The notes: a model not told the origin generated them from the letters alone. Shown: positions 1 through 8,795, counted from the first letter of the stretch. The stretch: 64,000 bases of DNA from Marinimicrobium locisalis (GCF_039822625.1 NZ_JBDLLG010000004.1:124001-188000); one strand, 5' to 3'. Made by a program: numbers and translations.

Positions 1-109
1 TGTCAACCAACCGTAGACTCTCCCAGCTTTTAAAATGAAGAACCAGTGCGATACTGATAACAGCGGTCCGGCGCACGATAGAAAACAGCAAGATCAAGCG
101 GGGAACTCT

Positions 110-1114
110 ATGAGCTTTATTCTGGTAGCGGATATCGGCGGCACCAACGCCCGCTTTGGCTTGGTGAGCCTCGACACGGCTCGCGCAACTCCTCCCGACT
201 TTACCGCCACCGAGCAGCACAGTTTAAGGTGCGCCGATTACCCTGGCATTGATCAGATGATTCGCGCCTATGCCGACAAGGCGGGCGTTAAACTCCCTGA
301 ATACGCCTGCCTCGCGATTGCGGGCCCCATCCACGATGGCCGAGTTCGCATGACCAACCTCGACTGGGAGTTCGGCATTGAGGAGCTGCGGAAAACGCTG
401 GGCATGAAGGCACTGGATGTGATCAATGACTTCGCCGCCCTCGCCTACGCCACGCCCCACTTAAAGCCGGATATGCTCCGCCCACTGGTAAAAGGCAGCG
501 CCGACCCAACCGCCCCCTCACTGGTCCTGGGGCCGGGTACCGGCTTTGGCATGGCGGCCCTGATCCCCTGCGACGGGCGCTGGAAAACGATCGCCACCGA
601 AGGTGGCCACACCAACTTTGCCCCCGGCAACGAGCGGGAAATCGCCGTTCTTCAAACTCTGCTGAAACGACAATCCCACGTATCGGTGGAGACCCTGATC
701 TGCGGCCAGGGTTTGGTAAGGATTTATCGCGCCCTGGCCGAGATTGATGGCGCGGAGCCGGAAGACTACGAACCGGTGGACATCAACGAAAAGGGCCAAA
801 GTGGCGCCGACCCGCGCTGTAAAGAAAGCCTGGATATGTTCTGTGCCATGCTCGGCAGCGCGGTGGGAGATCGGGCGCTTTGCTTGGGAGCCCAGGGGGG
901 CGTTTTCCTCGGTGGGGGAATTGCCCCTAAAATCGCGGACTATATTGAGAGCACCGAACTGGTCAACCGCTACCGAAGCAAGGGCCCCATGGCCAACTAT
1001 GTGGGTCGCATCCCCCTGAATATTATCATGCACGACAAGGCGGCCCTGGTTGGCACCGCGGCTTGGTTAGTCGATCACACCCCGTCCCTAGCAACGGAGC
1101 GCCGGGCCAGTTGA
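110..1114 (+). CDS. glk: Glucokinase
   Basis: Phosphorylates glucose with ATP in the cytoplasm at the entry to sugar catabolism. The 334-residue product opens with the phosphate-binding motif VADIGGTNARFG (residues 6-17). It also has GPGTGFGMA near 143, the proteobacterial glucokinase motif EGGHTNFAP near 164 and a glycine-rich FLGGGIAPK segment near 266, and its length matches the bacterial Glk family. An in-frame ATG exists at 35, but the ATG at 110 is preferred: it follows a GGGGAA ribosome-binding site and begins directly at the conserved domain. The gene converges on and overlaps the 3' end of the LacI-type regulator by 27 bp. Its promoter probably lies at or beyond the window edge. Confidence 0.93.
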   Translation: MSFILVADIGGTNARFGLVSLDTARATPPDFTATEQHSLRCADYPGIDQMIRAYADKAGVKLPEYACLAIAGPIHDGRVRMTNLDWEFGIEELRKTLGMKALDVINDFAALAYATPHLKPDMLRPLVKGSADPTAPSLVLGPGTGFGMAALIPCDGRWKTIATEGGHTNFAPGNEREIAVLQTLLKRQSHVSVETLICGQGLVRIYRALAEIDGAEPEDYEPVDINEKGQSGADPRCKESLDMFCAMLGSAVGDRALCLGAQGGVFLGGGIAPKIADYIESTELVNRYRSKGPMANYVGRIPLNIIMHDKAALVGTAAWLVDHTPSLATERRAS

Positions 1115-2107
1115 GTCCCGGCGAATCAGGCTTGAACTGAGCATACTGGCCGGTAGCTGGACGTCCTTCCCCTGCAACTGTTTGAGCAACAGATCGGTGG
1201 CCTTTTGGGCCATGGCCTGAATGGGCTGCCGGACGGTGGTCAGGGAAGGCCAGATCTGGTGAGCCACGGGCGTGTCATCAAAACCCGCCACGGACAAATC
1301 TCCGGGAATACTCAAACCACTCTGATGGGCCACCATCATAACGCCGGCAGCCATATCGTCGTTCGCCGCAAAAATGGCCGAGGGCCTTGCCTCCAGCCCC
1401 AGCAGCTGTTGAGCGGCCTGCTCACCGGACTCAAATGAGTTATATCCCTGAACCAGCAGGGAGTCATCCAGATCAATGTCGTTCTCCACGAGTGCCGCCC
1501 GATACCCCTCGAACCGGTGAGTGACCGCTTTGTGGTCGGGGTGACCGGCGATAAACCCGATCCGTTGATGGCCCAGCGCAATCAGCTCACAGGTCATATC
1601 GTAGGCTGCTTCGGCGTCGTTGGTTTCAACGTAGGGGGACAACGCCTTTTTGACCGTGGGGGCAATACGCACGAACGGCAGTTGGCGTTGGATGAGCACA
1701 TCGAGGATGGACTCAACGTCTGATAGCGGCGGTGTTAGAATCACTCCATCAATACGGGTCTGACGGATAAGGTCCCACACTTCGCGGGAGACCTCCGGAT
1801 CCTGGTGGTTGCAGGGGTGGATCAATACGTCGTAGCCCTGGGCACGGCAAGTGGAGAGCACCCCGTCCTGCACATCAATCACATAGTTGGCGCTCGGGTT
1901 GTCATACAGCAACCCGATCACGAACGAGCGGTTGCCCGCCAAACTGCGGGCGGAAAAATTGGGGCGATAGTCCAGCTCGGCAATGGCTTTGAGCACCTTC
2001 TCGCGCGTACTCTGGCGCACATTCGGCTCTTTATTCACCACCCGGGAGACCGTTTTTATGGACACGCCGGCCAGAGCGGCGACATTATCGATGGTGGCTT
2101 TGATCAC
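1088..2107 (-). CDS. LacI-family transcriptional regulator
   Basis: Sugar-responsive DNA-binding repressor of 339 residues. An N-terminal LacI helix-turn-helix (residues 6-25, ending VSRVVN) is followed by a periplasmic-binding-protein-like ligand domain with typical segments such as RIDGVILTPP and SAIFAANDDMAAGVM. The GTG at 2107 is chosen as start because a GGAG lies about 9 nt upstream and LacI proteins begin just before the helix-turn-helix. An upstream in-frame extension to 2188 lacks family similarity. It overlaps glk tail to tail, so it may control glucose or glucoside use; this is inferred from position only. A perfect 14-bp palindrome about 150 bp upstream is a candidate autoregulatory operator. 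The effector sugar cannot be told from sequence. Confidence 0.88.
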   Translation of the reverse strand: MIKATIDNVAALAGVSIKTVSRVVNKEPNVRQSTREKVLKAIAELDYRPNFSARSLAGNRSFVIGLLYDNPSANYVIDVQDGVLSTCRAQGYDVLIHPCNHQDPEVSREVWDLIRQTRIDGVILTPPLSDVESILDVLIQRQLPFVRIAPTVKKALSPYVETNDAEAAYDMTCELIALGHQRIGFIAGHPDHKAVTHRFEGYRAALVENDIDLDDSLLVQGYNSFESGEQAAQQLLGLEARPSAIFAANDDMAAGVMMVAHQSGLSIPGDLSVAGFDDTPVAHQIWPSLTTVRQPIQAMAQKATDLLLKQLQGKDVQLPASMLSSSLIRRDSTGPALRC

Positions 2108-2256
2108 GGCGAGCTCCGTTTCTGTTATGGGTGTGCGCACTATCCGAAAAAGCGACCTGAAACGCAAGTTGGCCGCCATCAAAGCCAACCACCCTGCTCT
2201 AGCCCTTGCGTGGCGCGGGCCCTAAAAAAACCATGGAAATTTTCGTTCAAACCGGG

Positions 2257-2270
2257 TGACAGCGCTGTCA
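2257..2270. promoter_or_regulatory. Candidate LacI-family operator
   Basis: TGACAGCGCTGTCA is a perfect 14-bp palindrome with a central CG, the form typical of LacI/GalR operators. It lies about 150 bp upstream of the LacI start in the presumed promoter region, so autoregulation is the simplest reading. No second copy is visible near glk, whose upstream region is outside the window. Confidence 0.55.
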
Positions 2271-2487
2271 ATTTATTTTATAGTAATTGGACCTTGAGGG
2301 TGACTACCAAGCCCCGGGGGCCTGAAAAATCGGCAATTTTTCGGTCTAGTTGCATCTAAAGCAACGCATGCGCTAATCAGTGCATTGGTACTTGCACTGA
2401 GACGTGCATTAAAAAAGCAACAAAAGATACCAACACAAGGCAGTTATAAAGACACAGGGCGGTACACAAAAAAGCGGTACGGCTTGT

Positions 2488-2516
2488 GCCCACCCAGCCC
2501 GGTCGGCTGGGTGGGC
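2488..2516 (-). terminator. Hairpin downstream of the prfB-lysS-thioredoxin cluster
   Basis: A perfect 12-bp inverted repeat (arms 2488-2499 and 2505-2516, 5-nt loop) lies about 110 bp past the thioredoxin stop. Read on the minus strand it is followed within 15 nt by a run of six T. It probably ends the cluster transcript. Confidence 0.55.
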
Positions 2517-2628
2517 GGGCTAGTTCCTTCCCTGAACTTCTCTTTTTGAACGCCCCTTCTTAACTATAGTTGCCGTTTTTAGCGTAATTTCGTCCCGACC
2601 ATCCCACACTCAACCAACCATCCAGCAC

Positions 2629-3477
2629 TCAATATAATAGCGTGAAAAGCTTGCGCTGGTACTCGATGGCGAGAGGGTCACCCTTGCCCAAAGCGGCGAG
2701 AATATCGGTGAGCGTTTTACGGGCGCCGCCGTCGGCATAGCCCAGGTCTTTGCGTAGAATCTTAATCAACAACTCAAGCGCCTGGCGCTGGTAGCCTTCC
2801 TGATTGTACTGTACCGCCAGCTTGTAGCTTACTTCCAAGCTCTCCGGATCCCCTTCCAGCGCTTTCTCGAGCGATTCGATTTCGGGCGTTTTTGAGGCTT
2901 GCTGCTTTAGCTCCAGCTTGGCTTTGACTTGTTGGTACAGGGTGTCCTGATCCGCCAGTTTGACGGTGTCCAGCATTGCCTGTGCTTCGTCCAGCCGGTT
3001 GAGCTCCAACTGGGCACTGGCTACCAGGCAAGCCACCTGGGGTTGCCGACCGGAAGCCTCGTACACCCGCTGCAACAGGGGCAGAGCGGCGCTGTAATCG
3101 CCGGCTTCCAGCAGTGCCTGAGCCTGGGTCAGCTCCTGCTCCCACACCTTGGGCAGGTGCTGCTCCAGCATCTGACGGACTTGCACTTCGGACTGAGCGC
3201 CAGTGAAGCCGTCCAGCGGTTGACCGTCCTTAATCAGCATCACGGTGGGCAGGCTGCGCACGCCGAACTGGCCGGCCAGGGTTTGCTGGTCATCGGCATT
3301 AATACGCGCCAGAAGGAACTGGCCGTTGTACTCATCGGCCAGCTTTTCAAGCAGGGGCATCAAGGTCTTACAAGGGCCACACCAATCGGCCCAAAAGTCC
3401 ACCAGTACGGGACGCTTGAAAGATTCGTCGATAACGTACTGCTGGGCGTTTTCCATGGTGACGTCAATGGTATGCAT
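2629..3477 (-). CDS. cnoX: Thioredoxin/TPR chaperone-like protein (CnoX/YbbN family)
   Basis: A 282-residue cytoplasmic protein with an N-terminal thioredoxin domain carrying an intact WCGPC active site at residues 32-36. Its C-terminal half has TPR-like helical repeats (about 120-280), including one with a KTLTDILAALGKGDPLA motif typical of YbbN. E. coli CnoX is a redox-regulated holdase, but there the first active-site cysteine is lost. This protein keeps both cysteines and may also act as an oxidoreductase. The ATG at 3477 is preferred over the TTG at 3483 because a GGAGG lies 9 nt upstream of it. It begins 15 bp after the lysS stop, so co-transcription with lysS is likely. Confidence 0.85.
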   Translation of the reverse strand: MHTIDVTMENAQQYVIDESFKRPVLVDFWADWCGPCKTLMPLLEKLADEYNGQFLLARINADDQQTLAGQFGVRSLPTVMLIKDGQPLDGFTGAQSEVQVRQMLEQHLPKVWEQELTQAQALLEAGDYSAALPLLQRVYEASGRQPQVACLVASAQLELNRLDEAQAMLDTVKLADQDTLYQQVKAKLELKQQASKTPEIESLEKALEGDPESLEVSYKLAVQYNQEGYQRQALELLIKILRKDLGYADGGARKTLTDILAALGKGDPLAIEYQRKLFTLLY

Positions 3478-3492
3478 GAGCAACAGCCTCCG

Positions 3493-4977
3493 TTAGTGTT
3501 CCGGGCGCATGTGCGGGAACAGCAGCACATCGCGAATGGATGGGGCGTCGGCGAACAGCATCACCAAGCGGTCGATGCCAATGCCCTCCCCGGCCGTGGG
3601 TGGCAGTCCGTACTCCAGGGCACGAATGTAGTCGGCGTCGTAGTGCATGGCTTCGTCATCGCCCGCGTCCTTCTCGCGAACCTGCTCGCGGAACCGCTCG
3701 GCCTGGTCTTCGGCGTCATTCAACTCCGAGAAGCCGTTGGCCAGCTCCCGCCCACCGACAAAGAACTCAAAGCGCTCGGTCACTTCCGGCTTGGTATCCA
3801 GCCGGCGCGCCAAGGGCGAAACTTCCGTGGGGTACTCGGTGATAAACGTCGGCTGGTCCAGCTTGTGCTCCACGGTCGCTTCGAAAATTTCGATTTGGAC
3901 CTTGCCCAGCCCCCAGGAGTCCTTGAGCGGAATCTTGAGGCCTTCCGCGACTTGGCGGGCGCCTTCCAGAGTACTGATCTGCTCTGCGGTGATTTCCGGG
4001 TTGTACTCCAGAATGCTGTCAAAGACCGTAACGCGGCGAAACGGTTTGCCGAAATCGTATTCGCTGTCTTGATACTGGATCACCGTGGCACCCATCACCT
4101 GCTGGCAAAGGCCTCGCAACATGTCTTCGGTCAGGTCCATCAGGTCATTGAAGTCGGCATAGGCCTGATAGAACTCCAGCATGGTGAATTCCGGGTTGTG
4201 CCGGGTGGAGAGCCCTTCGTTGCGGAAGTTGCGGTTAATCTCATAGACCCGCTCAAAACCGCCCACCACCAGCCGTTTCAGGTACAGCTCCGGAGCCACT
4301 CGCATGTACATATCGATATCGAGCGCGTTGTGGTGGGTGATAAACGGCCGAGCCGTGGCGCCACCGGGAATAACCTGCAACATGGGGGTTTCTACCTCCA
4401 TGAATTCGCGGCCATTGAGGTAGCGCCGGATGTAGTCAATGCACTGGGAGCGCAGGCGAAAGGTGTCGCGCACCTCGGGATTCATAATCAAGTCCACGTA
4501 GCGCTGGCGGTAGCGCTGTTCCTGATCGTGCAGGCCGTGGTACTTCTCGGGCAACGGCCGCAGGGACTTGGTCAGAAGCTTGTATTGCTCCATGTTGACG
4601 TAAAGATCCCCTCGACCGGAGCGGTATACCGTGCCCCGAGCGCCGACAATGTCGCCAATGTCCCACTGGCCCCAGGTTTCCTTTATGGTCTTCTGGGTCT
4701 CCTTGTCCGCATAAAGCTGCACGGTGCCGGAAGCGTCCTGCAGCACCATAAAAGGCCCGCGCTTGGCCATCACACGGCCGGCCACGCTGGCGGTAAACCC
4801 GGCCTCCGCCAGGTCCTCTTTGGACCGATCACGGTGCTCGGCCTGTAGGGCGGCGCAGGTGTTTTCCCGACGAAAATCATTCGGAAAGGGGTTGCCCTTC
4901 TCGCGAATGGCCGACAGTTTGGCGCGGCGTTCGGCAATCAGGCTGTTCTCGTCCCGGGGGGCATTCGGCTTGCTCAT
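3493..4977 (-). CDS. lysS: Lysyl-tRNA synthetase, class II
   Basis: Charges tRNA-Lys with lysine. The 494-residue product has an N-terminal OB-fold anticodon-binding domain (about residues 60-160). Class II motif 2 is seen as FRNEGLSTRHNPEFTMLEFY near 260-280, and motif 3 as GEGIGIDRLVMLF near the C-terminus. Length and motif order match bacterial LysS. It starts 40 bp after prfB ends, the order known from E. coli, and is followed at 15 bp by the thioredoxin-TPR gene. The three genes probably form one transcript. Confidence 0.96.
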   Translation of the reverse strand: MSKPNAPRDENSLIAERRAKLSAIREKGNPFPNDFRRENTCAALQAEHRDRSKEDLAEAGFTASVAGRVMAKRGPFMVLQDASGTVQLYADKETQKTIKETWGQWDIGDIVGARGTVYRSGRGDLYVNMEQYKLLTKSLRPLPEKYHGLHDQEQRYRQRYVDLIMNPEVRDTFRLRSQCIDYIRRYLNGREFMEVETPMLQVIPGGATARPFITHHNALDIDMYMRVAPELYLKRLVVGGFERVYEINRNFRNEGLSTRHNPEFTMLEFYQAYADFNDLMDLTEDMLRGLCQQVMGATVIQYQDSEYDFGKPFRRVTVFDSILEYNPEITAEQISTLEGARQVAEGLKIPLKDSWGLGKVQIEIFEATVEHKLDQPTFITEYPTEVSPLARRLDTKPEVTERFEFFVGGRELANGFSELNDAEDQAERFREQVREKDAGDDEAMHYDADYIRALEYGLPPTAGEGIGIDRLVMLFADAPSIRDVLLFPHMRPEH

Positions 4978-5017
4978 GGCATCTCTAACGGTTGCGGGTG
5001 ATTGGACAGGGCCTGGA

Positions 5018-6113
5018 TTACAGGCCCGCTTTCAAACTGGCGACGATAAACTGGTCCAGCGAACCATCCAATACGTTCTGGCAGTTGCTGGTCTGCACGC
5101 TGGTGCGCAAGTCTTTAATGCGTTGATCATCCAGCACGTAGGAGCGAATCTGGCTGCCCCAGCCAATATCGGCCTTATTGTCTTCCATGGCCTGCTTTTC
5201 GGCACTGCGCTTGAGGATTTCCTGCTCGTACATTTTGGCTCGGAGCATGTTCATGGCCCGGTCCCGATTCTGGTGCTGGGAGCGTTCACTCTGGCAGCTC
5301 ACCACAATGCCGGTAGGTACGTGGGTAATACGCACCGCCGAGTCGGTTTTGTTAACGTGCTGACCACCGGCGCCACTGGCACGGTAGGTGTCGGTACGCA
5401 GGTCGGACGGATTGATATCAATTTCGATGTTTTCATCAATTTCCGGCGAGACGAACACCGAGCAGAAGGAGGTATGGCGGCGATTGCCCGAGTCAAACGG
5501 AGATTTGCGCACCAGGCGATGAACGCCGGTTTCCGTTCTCAGCCAGCCGAAGGCGTACTCGCCCTCGAAACGAATGGTGGCACTTTTGATGCCTGCCACG
5601 TCACCGGCGGAGACTTCCTCCAAGGTGGTTTTAAAGCCCTTTTGTTCGCCCCAACGCAGGTACATCCGCAGGACCATTTCGGCCCAGTCCTGGGCCTCGG
5701 TACCACCGGAGCCGGACTGAATGTCCAGGTAGGCGTTGTTTTCATCCATTTCGCCGGAAAACATGCGGCGGAATTCCAGCACCTGGAGCTGCTTATCCAG
5801 CCGCTCTATCTCGCTGGCGACATCGCCCACCGCGCCATCGTCCTCTTCTTCGGCGGCCATGTCGAGCAGCTCCCGGCAGTCACTGACGCCGGCGTCCAGG
5901 TCTTCAATGGTACTGACCACCAGCTCCAGAGAGGCCCGCTCCTTGCCCAGGGCCTGGGCGCGGTCCGGGTTTTCCCAGACCTGAGGCTCGCCCAGTTCAA
6001 GCTCAACTTCGGTTAAACGCTCTTTCCTCTGAGCGTAGTCAAAGATACCCCCTAAGCACCTCGGTGCGCTCAGCCAGGTCTTTCAATTGGTTCAGCAGCG
6101 GATTGGTTTCCAT
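5018..6113 (-). CDS. prfB: Peptide chain release factor 2 (programmed +1 frameshift)
   Basis: Releases nascent peptides at UGA and UAA stop codons. The reading frame starts with ATG at 6113 and runs 24 codons to an in-frame TGA at 6041-6039. It continues in the +1 frame to 5018, giving about 364 residues as in E. coli RF2. The slip site is CTTTGAC preceded by an AGGGGG internal Shine-Dalgarno-like sequence, the standard autoregulatory frameshift of prfB. The anticodon-mimic motif SPF (near 205) and the catalytic GGQ motif in SGAGGQHVNKT (near 250) are both present. lysS lies 40 bp downstream. A caller that ignores the shift would report only a truncated C-terminal part. Confidence 0.96.
6036..6056 (-). 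promoter_or_regulatory. prfB: prfB programmed frameshift site
   Basis: On the minus strand the sequence AGGGGGTATCTTTGAC places a Shine-Dalgarno-like AGGGGG a few bases before CTT TGA C. The stop is codon 25 of prfB. This is the classic RF2 feedback element: when RF2 is scarce, the ribosome slips +1 at CTT. Confidence 0.93.
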
Positions 6114-6403
6114 AAAGGCTCGCTAATTGCTCACCGAGCCCGGCGCCCGATGCGGGCCCGTCTCGGCAATGAAATGAATTCGGTTAAGGGCGCGCATTCT
6201 AACGCAGATCCGCCCGCTCCCGCCAGCGCCCACGCGGCTTACGACGAAACCGAAAATGGCGATCTACTGCACAAACTGGCAAACTGGGCCTGTAAAACCG
6301 CCGCCAAACGGTGGAAAATGCCGGCGGCATTTTCGACGGGGGTCAAAAAGCCGCCACGGCCAAAGACACCAATAACGAATAACTCCCAACCCGGAGCAAT
6401 GGT

Positions 6404-7357
6404 ATGCACACTCAGTTGTTATCGATCCTGACACCGATGTACAACGAATCCGACGGGGTCGACTTCTTCTTTGAAACCCTGGAGCACTGCATGCAGGCGG
6501 TGCCGATCGACTATGAAATCATCTGCGTGGACGACGGCTCGGCGGACGATACGCTCGAGCGCCTGAGACAACACGCCGAGCGCAACCCAAAAATCAAGGT
6601 CCTCGCGCTGACCCGCAACTTCGGCAAGGAAGCGGCCATGACGGCGGCCCTGGACCATGCCCAGGGCGACGCGGTCCTGCCCATTGACGCGGACCTGCAG
6701 GACCCACCGGAGTTGATTGGCGCCATGGTGGAGAAGTGGCGCACGGGCGAGTATGAGGTGGTCTACGCCAAACGGGCTTCCCGCGACACCGACAGCCTGA
6801 TGAAGCGCAATACCGCCCACTGGTTCTACCGGCTGTTCAATAAGATGAGCGAGATCCATATCCCCGAGAACGTAGGCGACTTCCGCTTAATGGATCGCCG
6901 TGCGGTGGATGCCATCAAGCAACTGCCGGAAAAGGACCGCTTTATGAAGGGGCTGTTCTGCTGGCCTGGCTTCCGCCATACGGTGATTGAGTTCGACCGC
7001 CAGGAGCGGGCTCAGGGGACAAGTAAGTTTAACTACTGGAAGCTGTGGAACTTCGCCCTCAGCGGTATCACCTCGTTCAGCACCTTCCCGATTCGCATCG
7101 GCACGTACCTGGGGCTGACGGTGTCGTTTTTTGCCTTTATCTATGCGGTGGTGGTGGTTATTAACACGCTGACCACGGGCGTGGATGTACCGGGTTATGC
7201 CTCGACGATGGTGGTAATCCTGTTCCTGGGGGGTATTCAGTTGTTCTTCCTGGGGCTGCTCGGGGAGTATGTGGGCCGGATTTACAAAGAGGTGAAGAAC
7301 CGCCCTATTTATTTGGTGGCGTCAAAGTGGGGGTTTGAGGATTCGGATGCTTCTTAG
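6404..7357 (+). CDS. Family 2 glycosyltransferase, GtrB/ArnC-like
   Basis: A 317-residue membrane-anchored glycosyltransferase of the polyprenyl-phosphate glycosyltransferase type (GtrB, DPM1, ArnC). The N-terminal GT-A domain shows DDGSADD near residues 42-48 and the metal-binding DADLQD near 93-98. Two C-terminal hydrophobic segments (about 230-255 and 265-290) match the two membrane spans of GtrB. Such enzymes load a sugar onto undecaprenyl phosphate for later transfer to O-antigen or lipid A. The start ATG overlaps no other gene. The stop overlaps the start of the GtrA-like gene by 11 bp, which makes a two-gene operon. The sugar and final acceptor are unknown, as no dedicated Gtr transferase lies nearby. 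Confidence 0.85.
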   Translation: MHTQLLSILTPMYNESDGVDFFFETLEHCMQAVPIDYEIICVDDGSADDTLERLRQHAERNPKIKVLALTRNFGKEAAMTAALDHAQGDAVLPIDADLQDPPELIGAMVEKWRTGEYEVVYAKRASRDTDSLMKRNTAHWFYRLFNKMSEIHIPENVGDFRLMDRRAVDAIKQLPEKDRFMKGLFCWPGFRHTVIEFDRQERAQGTSKFNYWKLWNFALSGITSFSTFPIRIGTYLGLTVSFFAFIYAVVVVINTLTTGVDVPGYASTMVVILFLGGIQLFFLGLLGEYVGRIYKEVKNRPIYLVASKWGFEDSDAS

Positions 7358-7721
7358 GCAGCTATTCTGTTTCGGCGTGGTGGGCGTTGCCGCCACGCTG
7401 ACGCACTACCTGATCGCCCTGTCGGCCCACGAGGTGGCCGGTATCAGTGTGTACGTGGCGAACCTTATGGGCTACGTAACGGCGATGGCGGTATCGTATT
7501 TCGGGCATGGCTTGTTCACGTTCCAGGTGGCTTTAACCCGCGCCACCTTGCAACGCTTCGTGGTGGCCTCGGTATCAACGTTTCTGTTCAGTGAGGCGCT
7601 TTTATGGGCCCTGGAGAGCGGCACCACCCTTCCCTCTCGGGTAACCTTAAGTCTTGTCGTCGTCTCGGTGCCGATAGTGTCGTTTCTGTTGAACAAGTTC
7701 TGGGTTTATCGAGTACGGTAA
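7347..7721 (+). CDS. GtrA-family membrane protein
   Basis: A 124-residue protein with four predicted membrane helices, the size and shape of the GtrA/DPMS family thought to flip polyprenyl-phosphate sugars across the inner membrane. The ATG at 7347 is chosen over a TTG at 7335. It overlaps the preceding glycosyltransferase by 11 bp, so translation is probably coupled. A hairpin repeat element begins 26 bp after its stop. Confidence 0.82.
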   Translation: MLLRQLFCFGVVGVAATLTHYLIALSAHEVAGISVYVANLMGYVTAMAVSYFGHGLFTFQVALTRATLQRFVVASVSTFLFSEALLWALESGTTLPSRVTLSLVVVSVPIVSFLLNKFWVYRVR

Positions 7722-7747
7722 GGGGCTCGTGAAGTAGCGTCCCGACC

Positions 7748-7867
7748 GGCCGCAGGCGGGAGAACCTCCATGCAAGACACGCTGCAAGTACATCCCTGTA
7801 GCTCGATAATACGTGTCCCGCGATTAACGGTCTTGCATGGAGGTTCTCCCGCCCGCGGCCTCAGTGC
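7748..7867 (+). repeat. Hairpin element A (unique arms, shared core, CCTCAGTGC box)
   Basis: Arms at 7748-7777 and 7831-7860 are inverted repeats of 30 bp with one mismatch. They enclose a 53-nt core containing CTGCAAGTACATCCCTGTAG and ending in CGATTAACGG. The external box CCTCAGTGC overlaps the right end (7859-7867). The core is closely shared with element B at 28.1 kb and, as reverse complement, with element G at 10.9 kb, while the arm sequence is not. It follows gtrA directly and may also stop its transcript. Confidence 0.85.
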
Positions 7868-7918
7868 TTTCGATTACCTCTACCAGGACTTTTCGTAACG
7901 CTGTCAGATACCTCTAAA

Positions 7919-8030
7919 CGTGCGGTCAGGGGTGGGGTATACCGTTCGGAGACTCTCTGACGCCTACATGGATGTAGGTGTTAGGGCGACGCAGGAAGCC
8001 AAAGCCGCGGCATAGATGCCGATGATTCTG
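7919..8030 (-). repeat. Hairpin element D, truncated copy
   Basis: Contains GTGGGGTATACC and GGAGACTCTCTGACGCCTAC, then GCGACGCAGGAAGCCAAAGC. The first part resembles the reverse complement of element C at 31.6 kb, and the rest is shared with element F at 9.4 kb. The right half with the TTCACGGCGGGTCT end is missing, so this looks like a decayed fragment. Between 7868 and 8071 nothing else is recognised. Confidence 0.65.
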
Positions 8031-8071
8031 CTGTCTATATTCTGACGCAAAAAAGACTGTCTAAGATTTTT

Positions 8072-8431
8072 CTACTCCATGCCAAGATAGCGTTTCATGG
8101 CTGGACAGTCCCAGTCGCTACCAGACTCGTATTTTACCGCCGTCTTTGCCAAGTCATACTGATCGCCAGGCGCCGCCGCCACAATGTTGACATGGTGTTT
8201 ATTGTAATAATCTGGCAATTTTTGCTCTATCTCTTTGCTGACTTTTTCCGCCCTATATAGAGCCTTATCCTTATCGTCTATATTTTCAGACAGCGCAGCC
8301 CCGTAAATGGCACATAACTCTTCCCCTAGATCATCCCTTGACGAAGCGCTAGAGCATGCCCCCAGGGCCAGAAGTAATGTCAAAAAGCTAAGACCTAAGG
8401 CCTTCTTGCCCACTCTACCCCAAATCGACAT
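8072..8431 (-). CDS. Small hypothetical lipoprotein
   Basis: A 119-residue product with a signal sequence and a clear lipobox (LLALGAC, about residues 20-26), so it is probably lipid-anchored in the envelope. The mature part is hydrophilic and no family is recognised. The ATG at 8431 is preferred over an earlier TTG-type extension because a GAGG lies just upstream and the signal peptide starts there. It overlaps the upstream open frame by 17 bp, suggesting co-expression. Base composition is visibly more AT-rich than the flanking genes, which fits horizontal acquisition. Confidence 0.6.
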   Translation of the reverse strand: MSIWGRVGKKALGLSFLTLLLALGACSSASSRDDLGEELCAIYGAALSENIDDKDKALYRAEKVSKEIEQKLPDYYNKHHVNIVAAAPGDQYDLAKTAVKYESGSDWDCPAMKRYLGME

Positions 8432-8744
8432 CAGTCCTCTCCTCGTGAATAAGCCATCCTCTATTTCGAAATTTTGAGAAATCACGGAATGGATCAATCA
8501 CAAAAAATGACAACACGTGCACGGCTTTATACCCACTTCCAGACTGTACTTTACCGAGTTCTTCCATTTTCCATATTTGATCTCCTGGCCGAGCTAACAC
8601 TCTATGACTACGTTTTGACATGCTAGCAACTGTAGATGTTGCCGAGAATAAAAGACCGACGCCTGAAGAGGCAGCACCTACTATTGCACCGGAAACCAAA
8701 GACAAAATGGGGTAACTCTTCCCACCTTGTAACGCAACATTCAA
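8415..8744 (-). CDS. Hypothetical protein, possible C-terminal part of a split gene
   Basis: An open frame of 109 residues from a TTG at 8744, with no ATG and no good ribosome-binding site. Residues 15-40 form a hydrophobic, glycine- and alanine-rich segment that could be one membrane helix. The frame is open upstream to a TGA at 8796-8798, and beyond that TGA the same frame continues as the preceding small gene. The two may therefore be one gene of about 200 codons split by a nonsense mutation. No family is recognised, and the region is AT-richer than its surroundings. Confidence 0.4.
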   Translation of the reverse strand: MNVALQGGKSYPILSLVSGAIVGAASSGVGLLFSATSTVASMSKRSHRVLARPGDQIWKMEELGKVQSGSGYKAVHVLSFFVIDPFRDFSKFRNRGWLIHEERTDVDLG

Positions 8745-8795
8745 ACGCTCAATAAAACCGCCATCCTCATTTTCACCAAATGCCTGAACCTTTTC

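Larger units (their letters stand above)
2108..2628. other. Intergenic region upstream of the LacI regulator
   Basis: This 521-bp stretch between the LacI gene and the thioredoxin gene holds no credible coding sequence. It contains the palindromic operator at 2257-2270, an 8-bp inverted repeat TCAGTGCA/TGCACTGA at 2377-2400 with an 8-nt spacer, and a strong GC-rich hairpin at 2488-2516. The first 150 bp next to the LacI start are the likely promoter of that gene. Confidence 0.6.

Noticed and set aside
2377..2400. GCACTGAG near 2394 as another hairpin-family box
   Set aside because: It is part of a short dyad, no core or arms of the family lie beside it, and the last G of the box is missing.
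2929..4848. A 639-codon open frame on the plus strand opposite the thioredoxin and lysS genes
   Set aside because: It is antisense to two well-supported genes, has no ribosome-binding site and its composition is that of a GC-driven shadow frame.
4724..6016. A 430-codon plus-strand frame opposite prfB
   Set aside because: Shadow of prfB; no recognisable domain.
5018..6113. prfB as a frameshifted pseudogene
   Set aside because: The shift is the conserved programmed site with its stimulator, so the gene is functional.
7748..7860. Hairpin elements as attC sites of an integron
   Set aside because: No GTTRRRY/RYYYAAC ends, no integrase gene and no cassette array; xerD here is the housekeeping recombinase.
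7748..7860. Element A as a simple intrinsic terminator for gtrA
   Set aside because: No U tract follows and the core recurs elsewhere, so a repeat element is the better description, though it may also stop transcription.
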